Notes: generated by a model from the letters alone, not told the origin. A stretch of DNA of 64,000 bases from Pterobdella sp. o SKG-2022 (GCA_964035795.1 OZ038323.1:1411172-1475171); one strand, 5' to 3'. Shown: positions 11,354 through 23,221, counted from the stretch's first letter. Numbers and translations are program-made.

Positions 11354-14320
11354 ATGCCCTCATTGCATCGTCTGCGCAGGGTCCACCGGGTTCCTCGCCG
11401 TTTCAGCCATAGTGCGGAAGCCATTGGCGTGTCGTCTGCCCTTCACCCCTCTAGTCAGCCTCCTCCTCTTCTCGACAGTAAGGTGCCCATCTCTAATTTG
11501 TCAATTTCCCCAGTTCCCCATTCGTCACAACCCGAAAACGTCTCTTCCAGTCAATCTCATTTATCTAATCTGCTTTATTCATTCACATGCAGTTCTTGCA
11601 AGCTACATAAAAGACTAGCTGCAGTCAAATATTGAAAATGCGCTTCGTTTTTTCATCTTAGGTGCGTTAAATTGTCTTGTGTAATTGGAAGTAATTGGTC
11701 TTGCTCCAATGTTCAGATTGATCATTATCTCCCCGACGAAGCATTCACCAAATATTTGCAAGACTTGAAACTTAAGGCATTCATCATTCGTCGTATCCCC
11801 AAAGAAGCAAGAGTTATTTTAGCAGATTCATTAGTCCAATTAATTGGGTCAGTTTTGTCTTCCAATGACATTATCTCATGGCAACGTTTATTGGCTTTCG
11901 CAGAAGGGGTTCTTCACCACCCGTTTCCTGGTAGCGTATCTAATTCTTCTTTAGCTTCTTCAGTTAAGCTCAACATTTCCAATTGCATGTCGTTATCAGG
12001 TCTCCCGGACATAAGTACGAGACCCCCGGTCAAATTTTTCGTCTAAAAGCTTAATTCCACCTTTGAAACGAATGGTTTCTTCTGAATTCAATGACTGACA
12101 TAAAGGGCGCGGTTCGCCTCCTCTCCTCTAACAATGTCTTTGCCCCAATGGTCCCGGAAACGGTCTCTCCCCTTAGATCCATACATCCCTTGGGTGACCC
12201 AGTTTCGGATATTGATTCCGACCACATTCCTACGGCACCAATTATGACAGAATCTTCGGTAAGGAAAGCGATTCTTTCTTTTCCTAACGGTTCGGGTTCT
12301 AGACCTGATTTACTTCGCCCTCAACATTTGAAGGACATAATATTTCCCTCCTTGTGGGCCAGCGTGAATTCGGTTCTCCGGTCCATTTCTTATTTTGCTT
12401 CTTTTGTTTCCTCAACTAAAATCCCGGACCCTATCAGGCACTTTGGTGCCCAATTGTACGCTCTTCAAAAGAAAGGTGGTGGTATGCGCCCAATAGCCGT
12501 TGGGAATATCTTTCGTCGTCTGTTTTCCAAATTATCTTTGCATTCAGTCATGAACTCGCTCAGAGAGAATTTGTTACCTTGTCAGTTGGGCGTCGGCGTC
12601 CGTTTGGGATGTGAGTCAGCCGTCCATGCTACTCAATCATTTATTATCCACTCTATTGAACCTAAAGTGCTTTTAAAACTCGATGTTTCTAACGCCTTCA
12701 GTTCTATCGACCGTAAAACGTTCATTGGTGAGATAGCCTCTCGTTACCCGTCCCTGTACTTTTTAGTTAACGAAGCTTACTTCAATTCGTCCACTCTTTT
12801 TGCTGGCGAACACTGTATTCTTTTTTCAAGGGCAATTCAACAAGATGACCCTCTGGGTTCAGCACTTTCCGCTTTGACCGTCGACAAAATTGCCAAGGAC
12901 GCGTTATCAGAGTTGAACATTTGGTACTTGGACGATGCCACAATTGGTGGTCAGGCTAGCTCTGTTTTTAACGCCGCAACAAAAATAATCAACGATTTCA
13001 AAGAGATCGCCCTTCAAATCAACTCCAATAAATGTGAGCTGTTCATTTTAAACCATACAGCGGACATGTACTCTGACACTGTCAAAAAGTTCTCTTCTAT
13101 TTTGCCGTCAGTATCATTGCCTCCTGCGTCACTCTTGGTCAGTCTTGGGTTCTTCTCTCACTCACGAGGTCATAGTTTACATTCTTGGTTCAAAATTAGG
13201 GGACATCCGTCGGCTTTGTTCCAAGCTAGAAGTCGAACTCTATCATGCTTTCACTTTACTATTTGTTTTTCTATTCAATATTGTTTTTCTATTCACAAAT
13301 TCGTTTATATCTTTCGAACGTGTCCTACTTTCGTTAAGCCCATGATATTATTGGAGTTCGACTCTATCATTCGTGCTGCTCTCTCGTCTATTTCCAATCT
13401 CTCTCTGTCCGACAAAAGCTGGAAGCAAGTATCTCTTCCAAACCGTTTCCGTGGTCTAGGTTTTAGACCAGCGCCAGTTCTTTCATTGCCATGCATCCTC
13501 GAGTCTCGCTCGGCTTCTTCTTTCATCTGTTACCCGATGCTCTCGCATCTGATGATCTTCAAGGGATGATCGTGACGTAGTTTCAGCTAGGGAATTGTGG
13601 CAGAAACAATGTAGTGTTGCGTCATTAGATCTTTTGGGAAGCCAATGGAAATGTGATGATCTTTTGTGCGAGGTCACTCTCAACGATTTGCTTGTAGACG
13701 CAGCCCAGTGGGACCGTTGTGGTCTTCTTGTTGCTAAGTCGGCACACTTCGCCGCGTGGTCGGAAGCTGTGCCAATTCCGTTTTAGGAAAATTTTCAAGT
13801 GCAGAGGAGCTTCGAGTGGCGGTTGCGCTTTGGAGTAGGGGCTAATATTTCTGGCGCCCCAACATGCCTTTGCAAGTGTGGTGTAAGAATGGACGTGAAA
13901 GGTTACCATGGCCTGAACGAAGGCAGACTCCTCAGACACGCCTCGATCAATTCCATTATCAAGAGATGCCTGGAGAAAATCGGTTTGCCAAGCATTCTTT
14001 AACCATCAGGGCTCGACAGGGGTGACGGTCGTCGTTCTGATGGCATAACAACTTACCCTTGAAAGCATGGAAAATGCTTGGCCTGGGATGCAACAGTTGT
14101 CGATGCTTTTTCCAAGTCCCACATTATCGGAGGCTCCATCGAGTCGGGTTCCAATGCAAAATCCATGCATTCGAGACAACGGGCTGCTACGGACCTTCAA
14201 CCAGCAGCATTGTTGAGAAGTTAGGTAGAAAAATTATCGAAGCGTCTGAGGACCCTTTTGGAGACAGTCTGGTTGCGCCAGAAGATTTCCCTTGCAATTG
14301 CCCGTGGCATTGCTACTAGC
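11354..14320 (+). mobile_element. R2/CRE-type retrotransposon: RT plus zinc knuckle and restriction-like endonuclease
   Basis: The element reads in order on +. An N-terminal Ser/Pro-rich part is at 11354-11635. A helical pre-RT segment is at 11672-12046 (IRRIPKEARVILADSLVQLI). The RT is at 12091-13569 and contains LSFPNGSGSRPDLLRPQHLK, GGGMRPIAVGNIFRR, KLDVSNAFSSIDR (motif A), QQDDPLGSALSAL and the catalytic WYLDDATIGG. The C-terminal part is in shifted frames from 13590. It has LRFGVGANISGAP and a CLCKCG ... GYHG zinc cluster. A DGRRSDG ... CLAWDATVVD segment fits a PD-(D/E)xK restriction-like endonuclease. RT followed by Zn and this nuclease is the layout of the early-branching site-specific LINE clades. 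Frameshifts near 11640, 12050 and 13570-14060 make it non-functional as assembled. Confidence 0.75.
12091..13569 (+). CDS. Reverse transcriptase ORF of the R2/CRE-type element, 492 aa
   Basis: This is the longest non-repeat reading frame in the window. All RT blocks expected for a LINE are present, including the Asp of motif A (KLDVSNAF, about residue 202) and the two Asp residues of YLDD (about residues 280-281). The frame is 5'-truncated relative to the full polyprotein and ends after GLGFRPAPVL. About residues 350-405 are the last part before a likely frame slip: the text becomes Phe/Ile-rich (FHFTICFSIQYCFSIHKFVY), unlike the family, suggesting a local frameshift pair. It would make cDNA at a nicked target site if functional. 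It lacks its own endonuclease frame, so it is probably inactive. Confidence 0.7.
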   Translation: MTDIKGAVRLLSSNNVFAPMVPETVSPLRSIHPLGDPVSDIDSDHIPTAPIMTESSVRKAILSFPNGSGSRPDLLRPQHLKDIIFPSLWASVNSVLRSISYFASFVSSTKIPDPIRHFGAQLYALQKKGGGMRPIAVGNIFRRLFSKLSLHSVMNSLRENLLPCQLGVGVRLGCESAVHATQSFIIHSIEPKVLLKLDVSNAFSSIDRKTFIGEIASRYPSLYFLVNEAYFNSSTLFAGEHCILFSRAIQQDDPLGSALSALTVDKIAKDALSELNIWYLDDATIGGQASSVFNAATKIINDFKEIALQINSNKCELFILNHTADMYSDTVKKFSSILPSVSLPPASLLVSLGFFSHSRGHSLHSWFKIRGHPSALFQARSRTLSCFHFTICFSIQYCFSIHKFVYIFRTCPTFVKPMILLEFDSIIRAALSSISNLSLSDKSWKQVSLPNRFRGLGFRPAPVLSLPCILESRSASSFICYPMLSHLMIFKG

Positions 14321-14448
14321 ATTTTTCCTTGTTTCCGCTCTCCTTCCTCTTTCTCTAAAGTGTAGTTTTTTTCTCTTTTTTTTATAAATTTATATCGTTA
14401 TTTTTTTTTCTTAGTTTCTGATATGAAAAATACATGTACTGTTTCTCA

Positions 14449-14517
14449 TTCTTGAAAATGTTACGTTGATAATGGAAAGCTTAGTATCTTAATAAAGTAA
14501 CTAGTGTTCTGTAAAGC
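14449..14517. repeat. Solo decayed arm of the fold-back element family
   Basis: About 65 bp match the right arm of the 52633-52823 hairpin with substitutions, from TGAAAATGTTACGTTG to ACTAGTGTTCTG. The partner arm is absent. Confidence 0.7.
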
Positions 14518-14826
14518 AGTTTTACCATAATTTTTCAACTTTCAGCATGATCATTGATTAATAACTTTTTTGTTTTAAAATAGCCACTAGTTCTAATTTA
14601 AAAATGATAAGGTGCTAAAATTTATCTTTTAGTGAGTTTTTTAAGTACTACCAGTGCTGAATTCTGAGCCAATGCTTATAATAATGCGCTAGCTATTGTT
14701 TTGATCCGCAGTAAAATAGAATAAGAGAAAAAAAACACTTATTTACTGATTTTTTTTACTAATTTATATGAAAAGTTCTTTAGTGAATCGAAATACTCAC
14801 AAGAGAAGTTTAATCGAACATGATTT

Positions 14827-14834
14827 TGACGTCA
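14827..14834. promoter_or_regulatory. CRE-like octamer TGACGTCA upstream of OTUD5
   Basis: A perfect cAMP-response-element palindrome lies 131 bp before the OTUD5 start codon and could bind bZIP factors. Several other copies exist in the window, some within exons, so a regulatory role is inference. Confidence 0.35.
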
Positions 14835-14965
14835 CACCACGTCCATTTTAACACTTTATCATCCTAAAGTATACTTTCTTTGATTTCTTATTCAACCGTA
14901 ATAAAAAATTATAAATAAAATTTTTAAATTAGTTAAAAAATCGAAATCACTTCAATACACGAATT

Positions 14966-17900
14966 ATGACTATACTGCCAAAAAAAAAGCAACCGAAAGA
15001 CAAAAATGACAGCGAAAACTCTGAACGTTCTAACAGTCCTTCTAGCGTAGAGTCAGGGGCGGGTAGAGGTTCGTTACTAAGAGTCAGAAATGCGTCTCCA
15101 ACTCCTCAGAGATGGGCATCTCCACCTCCAAATGACCACTCCACTCTTGACAGACATGAAGAATCAACTTCGCATGTTGTATCCAACAAAAGACGAATAA
15201 GAGATCGTTCGTCGCCTCATCGCTCAGTTAGAAAACAACGTCATGACACTCGTTTGCAAACGACATCTCAATCCAATCAATCTCGGAATGTTCGATCAAG
15301 TGGAACTGTCCAGAAGTCTCATATGATGGAGAATGAAGAGGAAGAGAGAGCTGGTTTCAACAGTGAAGATGAATGTCAACATAAAGAAGATGTTTCAATT
15401 GCTGAAAAAGAAAAAAAGTTTGAATTGATGCTAGTTGAAAAAAAAGGATTCAAAATAAAAAAAATGGCTGAAGATGGGGCTTGCCTCTTCAGGGCAGTTG
15501 GTGAGTAGATATTTGTAAACAAGTTTTACTCCTTGTAGTCAAATTTTTGAAATATAAACATTTCAATGTTTTATATTTAAAATCAAACCAAATTGAAAAA
15601 ATTTATAATTCAACAAATAAATGAATACTTAGCTGACCAGGTATTTGGAGATCAAGAAATGCACTCGATTGTGAGGAACAATTGTGTTGAGTACATGGTG
15701 GGTGCATAATTACTTAGCATCACCAAGTTCAATATAACAATATAAACTTATTTCTAATATATTGATTCAAAAAATTCAAATTTTTGTTGCTATAATAACT
15801 TATTCAGTAATATAAGCTTGTTTATCTTAATGGGAGTTGAGAAGATAGAATTTGAAATAATTTTAACAATTAATTTCACAAAATGTAAAACAATTGTTAA
15901 AGAAATCTCATTATATTGAAGTTCAACTTATTGTGAAATTATGAGTATTTTTATCAAGTGATGATATTTAGAATACACAAAAAACCTTTGTGTCCAAACA
16001 AACCATTTTTTGTATATACTTTTTAGTTATTGTGGTTACAGTTTTTGATACTACACCACATGAAAATATATCATGCGTGACCCCACATTACATGTGACCT
16101 CACACAACTCAGGCGAAAAACATGGACTTCTTCAAGCAGTTTGTCACAGAAGACTTTGGTGAATACCTGAAGAGGAAGAAGTTGGAGAATTGTTATGGCA
16201 ACCACATTGAGATGCAGGCTCTTTGTGAGTTGTACAACAGACCCATCGAAGTCTACCAAATGAGTCTTGGTTCGCTCTTTTCTTATTCATAGTTGCTTGT
16301 TTCATGTGGTATGGTAGATATCAGTTATAAACCGTTTGCACTTGTACATGTAGAATGACATCTGTACTGAACCATGTTACAGTTTATTTAATGAGCCTTT
16401 CTCTAGGGAAAGGGAAAACAGTTGTTATACTTGGTCGTGTGCTTTTTAGAACTTGAGACTTGATATACATTTCTTGATAATGTCAACTAGAAAAAAGTTT
16501 TGTGGTTTTTTAATCACTTTCTAAACAGTGTTCTGGATATATATTTTTAGTTATGACCTCACCTCTCTCTCTTAATTTTACCTTATCGTAGGCATTTCCA
16601 AAGCCTAACCCAAGTCCACAACAAAGGTTTTCCATCATACTTTTTTAAGCTAACCTTGGCTTCTCTCTTCTACTACCTTCAAACTCAAACCTCTTGGGCT
16701 GCTTAACACAATCATCATCCTCTTTTCTTACAACATGTTCCAGCCATCTCAAACTTTCTTGCCTCACCATTTCAGTAATCATATTATTCAACCCAAATTT
16801 AACCATCAACTCTTTTGTACTTACACTATCAGTTAGCTGCACATCAGACATCCTTTGAAGCATCCATTTTACTGCTCTGTTTATTATACCTTTTTCAATG
16901 GATTTTACCACCAAAGTTTCCGAGCCATGTCATGACAGGTCTCACATGTTCTCTTAAGTTGTCCTTTGATATTCCATGTGTTTTTTATCACATAACATAG
17001 AAGACATTGTGTTGAATGCCTTCAATCCCAGCCCTTTCCTTCGTGTAACAGCTAGCTCACTTCCTCTTCCATCATTAATTTTGTCACTCAAGTAATAAAA
17101 ATTATTCACCTTCTCCAGCTCACCTAGAAAAACATTTAAAACATTATTACATACCTTATTTGAAACATTCATACAAACCCTAGATTCAAAATTTCCATTC
17201 ATCCCACAAGAAACTATCTTTACCCTAGCACACTTTGCATGAATCCACTTCTTACATGTCTTGCATCTCACAAAATTTACCTTAGCCTTCTTCTCACACA
17301 CACCACATGGTTCAATCTTAGCCCAAACCACAACTCCACTACCACCACCACTCTCCATGACTTTTGTCTTACCAAGATTACCCTTCAATCCTTTCCCTTC
17401 AAAGGCTGCTTCCCAATGGATGAATTGTGCTTCCAGTTCTTCCATAGACTCTGCCATCAAGACCAAGTCATCTGCATAAAGTAATTCATATAGAACACCT
17501 TTTCTTCCATTTTCAAACAATACATCTATTATCATTGAGTAGCTTTCAGTCTGGTTGACATGGCTTGACTGACTCTTCATTTCCATTGGCTGCGGTCTAA
17601 AACTGTGCCCCAGGTACTTTCATCTTTGATCTTTATTCCTAGCCCTTTGAGATTTTTTTTAATGAGAGATTACCAGATTTTCCTTGGTGTACCTCTAGGT
17701 CTTCTGACAGTTTTGACTGCTTCTGCCAGGATTTTCCTAACTGACGTGTCAGGTTTTTGTCTGAGCATGTGGCCCACAAAGTTTAGTCTTTTTTTATTGT
17801 GCTGCTCCAACTCTCGTTTTGGAGTAGAGTGTGTAAATCTTCATTTGATATTCTTTCAGGCCATCTGATGTTTATCGCAACTCTTAGAAGTCTTCTCTGG

Positions 17901-20900
17901 GTGCTGTCTACCATTTTGTTCACTCTCTCTGTCATGGTTCATGTTTCACTGTTGTAAAGGTATGCGGACAATATGTAGGCTTCAAAGACTCTTTTTGTTT
18001 TTAAATATTTACATTTTTTTAGAGAGCGCATTGAAGGCTAGACTCTTTGGACGAGCCTTGATAATACAGCCTTCCCATTTCTGTCTTTTATGCATTTTTT
18101 ACCTGCTAAGTTTTGTAAATGGAGTAAATCTGGCCACCTTCAGTATAGTTGGGATTAAACTAGATTTGAAATCTTAGTATCTATCTATCTTCTTTGTTTA
18201 AATGGAAATAGTATCCAAGACTTCACAACACTCCTCACTGACTTCTCCCATCACAGAGCCAATCAACACCTTTCACGCCACATATGAGACAGACAATGAG
18301 CCAATCAGGTTGAGTTACCACAGAAATGTACATTACAACTCAGTAGTGAACCCTTTCAAGGCCACCATTGGAGTGGGGCTGGGACTGCCTGAGTACCACC
18401 CTGGGGTGAGTGTGGGTGGTGGCATTGTGTTTATGTTTGTTGTGTAAATATTATTTGTTTATATTAGTGAGTTTAGTCAGTGTTACCACCTTTATCAATT
18501 ATAAATGAATTATGAGGGTTAGATGTTAACATTTAATGATGAAAGTCCAGCCTTCTAGTTGACTTTGATTTGTGTCAGCTCTTCCACCTGCCTTCTCATT
18601 TCTGACCACACTGCAGTGACATCTCATTTCTCACCTTCATGCCCACTCTGCCAAACACACATTCACGACACCTCCCCTCTTCATCTGCCCCAAAATAAGT
18701 ACCACACTGGGCCCCGAGAGTCTGTGGACCGACCCCGCGAGAGTGGCTGAGCTTCTCGACCACTGGACGGTCTTGATGGGGACATGAGGAGCGCCCAACA
18801 AAACTAGGGTGCTCAGGGTAAAAAAAAAATCTGTTAGTGGGTAAACCACAAATGTAGTGAATCTGAGGGTTAGTCTGGTGGCCACTCTTCCACTCAGTTG
18901 TTTCACTTTGATTCATCTGTGTAGAGGACTAGGTGGGAGGTGTTTCATCTGCAACTTTTAGAGGGCCTGTCTCAATATTTCCAGATTCACTCCCATCTAT
19001 TTCATCAACTTCACATCACTAGTCATGAAAGAAAAATACATTTGCAAGTTGTTTATTAACTAAGCTTCACTGACATTCACCTAAGTGAATCATCAAGTAA
19101 CTTTTAACAGGCTTAATTTAACAATTAAATACTTACTTTTTCTTTTTATAATATTGTATTTTTTCTATGACCACACACAGTTGGCAGACAGGATGCAAGT
19201 GAGAGACGCTGTGAGGCAATCTGAAGATAGCCATATAGAGCAAGTGTGTGTGTTTTTGTGTGCATGATTGTGTAGAGTTTAAGCACATGTGACAATGCAG
19301 ACGATGCTGGAAGACAAATTGAGAGAAACAGACTGGGAACTGACACAAGACACAATCGAGGAACAAGTATTTACCAAAACATCATTACCATATATTCATA
19401 ATCACATATCCGCCACACCATCACCACATATCCACCACACTATCACTAAATATCCACCAAACCATCACCACATATCCATCACACCATCACCACATATCCA
19501 CCTCATCATCACCCCAAATCCATCACACCACCACATATCCACCACACCATCACCACGTATCCACTTCATCATCACCACATGTCCATCACACCATCACCAC
19601 ATATCCATCACACCATCACCTACATCCACCAAATATAAAATTTTTATATTCACTTTATTAGCTTGTTTCAATTAAACTTCATTTTCCAATAAATTATATC
19701 AAACTATGGTGGGCCTGATTGCTAAGCTTTCTTTATTGTCGGTATCATTACCATGTAGACAATCATTTCATCTTTTTCAACAATATTATTACATTATTAT
19801 CAATAGCTAGTAAGTTGTTCAATAATATTAATAACTTCATTATAAATGAATTTTCTTATTATTATATAATTTCCACTGAACTTTCTCTTAATTACAATTA
19901 AGTAATGATTGATGGTTGGCACAGGTGGCCAGAGAGTCATACCTGCAGTGGGTGAAGGAGCAGGAGCAAGAGAGTGCCTGCAATGCACAATGCAGCAGCA
20001 CTGACAAGTCAGACCTCAAACTCAAAGCAACCTCCACCACCACCTCCACTACACTCACCTCCGTTGACTCTGTCAACCACAACACTGTTCACTATGTCAA
20101 GAATAACAGCAAGAATAATAATAATAACTCAAAGAATAGAAATAGTAGTTTAAAGTACAACCCCAGTAATGATGCCTCTCTCAAGGCCATTGATGGAGGT
20201 GTGTTGTGCATGGTCTCTTCAACATCATATGTGTGTGCAACGTGATATTATGATGCTGATGTTAATGATATTTTAATGATGGCGATGTCAATAATTATGT
20301 AATGATGATGGTGTTAGTATTGATCCTGTGATGACGTAGTGATAATGGTGCTAGTGATGACGTAATGATAATGATCACCCTCAGCGTCATCACTATGCCA
20401 ATGCACATCATCATCAGCATCGTCACAAAACAACAAAGCATACGATGATGGGTATGGGGCTGTAGGATATGACAAACCCCTCTTCAACTCTTCACCCGTC
20501 TTTGGTTTGTCACTACATTCATCTGCTGATGAGGCTTTGGGTGGGGATTTTGATAGCACAAAGCTCAATTATTCATGTTAACTTGTTCAACAATATAAAT
20601 GTTGCAGGATGACTCAAGTCATGATTTGAAAATTTTATTGCTTTTTTATAAATGCTTATTCGGCCAGCATAGCTCAGCTGGTAGAGCGTTAGACTAGTGA
20701 GCTAAAGTAACCGGTTTCAATCCCGCGCGGGCCGACAATTATACACACAAGTGTAGCGCCCTGTGAATCATTTTTTTTTCTTTACCCCGAGCACCCTAGT
20801 CTTGTTGGGTGCTACTCATGTCCCCATCAAGACCGTTCGAGAAGCTCAGCCGCTCTCGCGAAGTCGGTCCACAGACTCTCGGGGCCCAGTGTGGTACTTA

Positions 20901-23119
20901 TTTTGGGGCAGGTGAAGAGGTGAGGGGTGTCGTGAAGGTGTGTTTGGCAAAGTGGGCATGAAGGTGAGGGATGAGATGAGGGTGAGATTTTGTTGAGGTA
21001 TGAGAGGATGAAAGGTGATTTTTTTGATCTGAGTTGGGTGAGTTTGGTGGTCTAGGGTGGTTTCTGATTCATGAATGGGTGGGGGTTGCTTGCTGAGGAT
21101 TTTGTTGTGAGTGGATGATATGTAGTCGTCTATTATTTTTGTGTGTATGGTTTTCATGTTGTTTTTTATTTGTGTGTGAGAGGTGGTCTTGGTGGAGGAG
21201 GGTATGTTTAGAGTGTAGTTGATGTTGTTGAATGTGGATTGTATTTTGTAGCTGGGGTGGGCTTCTTGTGTGGTGAGTGGATGTAGGGGATGAGTGGGGT
21301 GGGAGGCTTTTTGTTTGAGTTGTGATGCGTGAAGTTTGAGATGGTTTTGGAGTGGGAAGATTTTGGTCTCTGAGTGGAGGTGTTGGGTGTTGGTGTCTAG
21401 GGTGCAGCCAGTGATTGTTTTCAAGGCTGCGTTTTGGATTTTTTGGAGTTTGTTGAGGGAGGTGGGTGAGATGATGGGAAGGAGTAATGTTTTGTATGTG
21501 TTGATGAGTGTTTCTTTGCTTTTTCCCCAGTGTGTTGATGTGACGAGTTTTAGGAGATTGAGTTTTTTTTTGCTTTAGTAATGGTGTTGTCTGTGTGGGT
21601 GGAGTATTTTAGTTTGGGTTCAAAAGTTAAGCCAAGGATGGTAGGGTTGGGGGTAGTGGGGATGTTATTGTGAGCCTATGTGTGTATTTTATTGAGGTAT
21701 GGGAGAAGGTTCTGGGTGGCTGTGTTGATGCTATGGTGATGTTGTCTGCGTAGGTGATGAGGTTGAGTGAGCTGATTTTGGGGAGTGGTATGTCTGAGAG
21801 GTATATGTTGAATAGTGTGGGTGATAGGACGCCCCCTTGGGGGACACCTGCTTTGATGTTTGTGTGTTTTGATGTGTGATTGTTGTATGAGGTGTATTGT
21901 CGGTGGCCTGTGAATCATCTGTTAAGCAAATGAAACTCCAATATGGGGCGACTGAAAGTCGATCTAAAAAAAAGTAGGTAAAAAAGTACGAAGCTTAAAA
22001 GTTTTAATGAGATTATAAATTAGAGCCCTGTTGCTATTAGACGATTACAATAAACCACACACTCACAATCAATCCCAACATTGCATCATATAGTGCAGCT
22101 CAACAAAAAGTCGCACACTCAATTTATGAAATAATTTTTTACTGAAAAGATCTTTTTATAGTAAATTTTGTTTATTAGAAAGCTTTCATAAAACTAATTA
22201 TTCGATCTAACTCTGGCATGAAAAAATTAATACTTTTGAAGTTGTTCAATTTTTTTTAAATCGCAGACTGAAAATTTGCTCAAAATAATTTGCTTACTTT
22301 TTAATTTTACCAAAAACGAGTGAACGCCACATCCTCAACGCTGCATCATAGACATCACATAATCAACACTGCATTATAGACATCGCATCATCAACACTGC
22401 ATCATAAACATCACATCATCAACACTGCATCATAAACATCACATCCTCAGCACTGCATCATCAACATCACATCTTCAACACTGCATCTTGTACATCACAT
22501 CCTCAACACTGCATCATCAACATCACATTCTCAACACTGCATCATCATCACATTCTCAACATTGCATCATAAACACCACATCTTCAACACTGCATCATCA
22601 ACATCATATCCTCAAACTGCATCTTGTACATCACATCCTCAACACTGCTTCATGAACATCACATCCTCATCACTGCAGCGCGTACATCACATCCTTAACA
22701 TTGCATCATCAACATCACATCCTCAACACTGCATGCACACCTTAAAACCACCCTCACCACTCAACCTGTTGACCACCCACTCTGATGCACAACAGGACTG
22801 TCAGATTGGTATGCTGGTGATGATGATGATCTCATGCAAGCCCTGGCTGAGTCACAAAAACAATACTTCATCGAACTCAAGAAACATGTGCTACTTTTTG
22901 ATTTTATATTTTATGCATTATCATAACTATCCCTTTTATGCATTCTCACAACTATATTAACATTCCATAATGTAAACTTATTTTCAGGCCGATATTAGCA
23001 AGTCATTTCAGTCCACATCATCATCTTTACAGCCATCATCGTTATCCTCCTCCTCATCATCGTCATCACCCCCTTCATCCGAAAGCAAAGAAAAAGAAGC
23101 GATGCAAAAGACAAAGTAG
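14966..23119 (+). CDS. OTUD5: OTUD5-type OTU deubiquitinase, 10 exons, 560 aa
   Basis: Exons: 14966-15500, 15633-15697, 16113-16263, 18257-18405, 19181-19243, 19301-19366, 19925-20198, 20385-20540, 22796-22887, 22988-23119. All introns are GT-AG and all phases agree, giving 560 aa; human OTUD5 is about 570. OTUD5 cleaves ubiquitin chains and, when phosphorylated, edits chromatin regulators and restrains interferon signalling. The disordered Ser/Arg-rich N-terminus leads into the OTU core: [12 protein letters not shown] (Asp170, nucleophile Cys173), [25 protein letters not shown], and [14 protein letters not shown] with the catalytic His near 272-276. The following helix (QMLEDK-like, [22 protein letters not shown]) and a C-terminal ubiquitin-interacting helix ([20 protein letters not shown]) match the family. 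The start is the first ATG of the long exon 1. The exon 3/4 junction is the least certain, as the acceptor may lie a few bases away. Introns 3, 4 and 8 carry retroelements. Confidence 0.95.
16600..17590 (-). mobile_element. RTE-like retrotransposon fragment with embedded zinc finger (copy 2), in OTUD5 intron 3
   Basis: The minus strand encodes the end of an RT palm ([20 protein letters not shown], intact YADD at about 17480). It then has [14 protein letters not shown] and a zinc-finger block CGVC ... [13 protein letters not shown] (about 17215-17310), followed by thumb sequence ([19 protein letters not shown]). A C-terminal piece is in another frame ([16 protein letters not shown], about 16725-16780). 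The layout is the same as the copy at 1-1415. Confidence 0.8.
17600..17990 (-). mobile_element. Second RTE-like C-terminal RT fragment in OTUD5 intron 3
   Basis: Minus-strand frames, interrupted by stops, read [20 protein letters not shown], then [14 protein letters not shown]. This is typical of the C-terminal region of a different RTE-like family. It abuts the zinc-finger RT fragment, suggesting nested or serial insertions. Confidence 0.6.
18560..18840 (+). mobile_element. Jockey-like LINE 3' end (+), in OTUD5 intron 4
   Basis: It reads [13 protein letters not shown], then in the next frame [19 protein letters not shown], then [16 protein letters not shown] and a stop. This Cys/His cluster plus terminal tail is the end of a common invertebrate LINE ORF2. 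An A-run follows (about 18820). The same 3' end recurs inverted at 20772-20960. Confidence 0.75.
19376..19640. repeat. About 21-bp minisatellite in OTUD5 intron 6
   Basis: Imperfect tandem units of the type CATCACCACATATCCATCACA, about a dozen copies. Confidence 0.85.
20661..20771 (+). mobile_element. tRNA-derived SINE (family B), 5' part, split by a LINE
   Basis: The tRNA-like head has an A-box (ATAGCTCAGCTGG) and a B-box (GGTTTCAATCCC, with one extra base relative to a functional T-arm). The tail GTGTAGCGCCCTGTGAATCAT is interrupted at 20771 and continues at 21919-21970 (CTGTTAAGC ... GGGGCGACTGAAAGTCG, then an A-run). The anticodon loop would read AGT, but the broken T-arm and the 3' tail mark a SINE. 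Confidence 0.8.
20772..21906 (-). mobile_element. 5'-truncated Jockey-like LINE with 12-bp target-site duplication, in OTUD5 intron 8
   Basis: The minus strand encodes the RT from just before the B motif ([20 protein letters not shown] near 21860-21800), through [14 protein letters not shown], to the same C-terminus as the 18560 copy. The ORF is broken by stops and frameshifts. A T-run at 20771-20779 is its poly(A) tail. CCTGTGAATCAT occurs at both edges (20760-20771 and 21907-21918), so it inserted into the SINE by target-primed reverse transcription. Confidence 0.85.
22325..22740. repeat. About 25-bp minisatellite in OTUD5 intron 8
   Basis: Imperfect tandem units of the form CTCAACACTGCATCATCAACATCACATC, 15 or more copies with substitutions and small indels. 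Confidence 0.9.
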
Positions 23120-23184
23120 CTCAAAAGGATGTTTATATGGTGATAATGTCTTATATTTGTATTTGTATCGATGAGGTTTCGTCA

Positions 23185-23190
23185 TTTATT
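23185..23190 (-). promoter_or_regulatory. Candidate polyadenylation signal for CTTNBP2NL
   Basis: AATAAA on the minus strand, 205 bp after the CTTNBP2NL stop. It lies upstream of the OTUD5 signal, so the two transcripts would overlap tail to tail. Confidence 0.45.
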
Positions 23191-23215
23191 TATGTACTGA
23201 TTATTTCTTGTTGTC

Positions 23216-23221
23216 AATAAA
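23216..23221 (+). promoter_or_regulatory. Polyadenylation signal AATAAA for OTUD5
   Basis: 97 bp after the OTUD5 stop codon. Confidence 0.6.

Larger units (their letters stand above)
14321..14965. other. Intergenic region upstream of OTUD5
   Basis: This is AT-rich with no ORF. It contains a decayed hairpin-element arm (14449-14517) and a TGACGTCA octamer at 14827-14834. Confidence 0.6.

Noticed and set aside
18202..18447. Independent 81-aa ORF starting [12 protein letters not shown]
   Set aside because: Its middle is OTUD5 exon 4. The upstream part is intron and splice tract, and the downstream part is intron.
20663..20737. Possible tRNA-Thr (AGT) gene
   Set aside because: There is an extra base in the T-arm, a mismatch in the anticodon stem, and a SINE tail continuing downstream.
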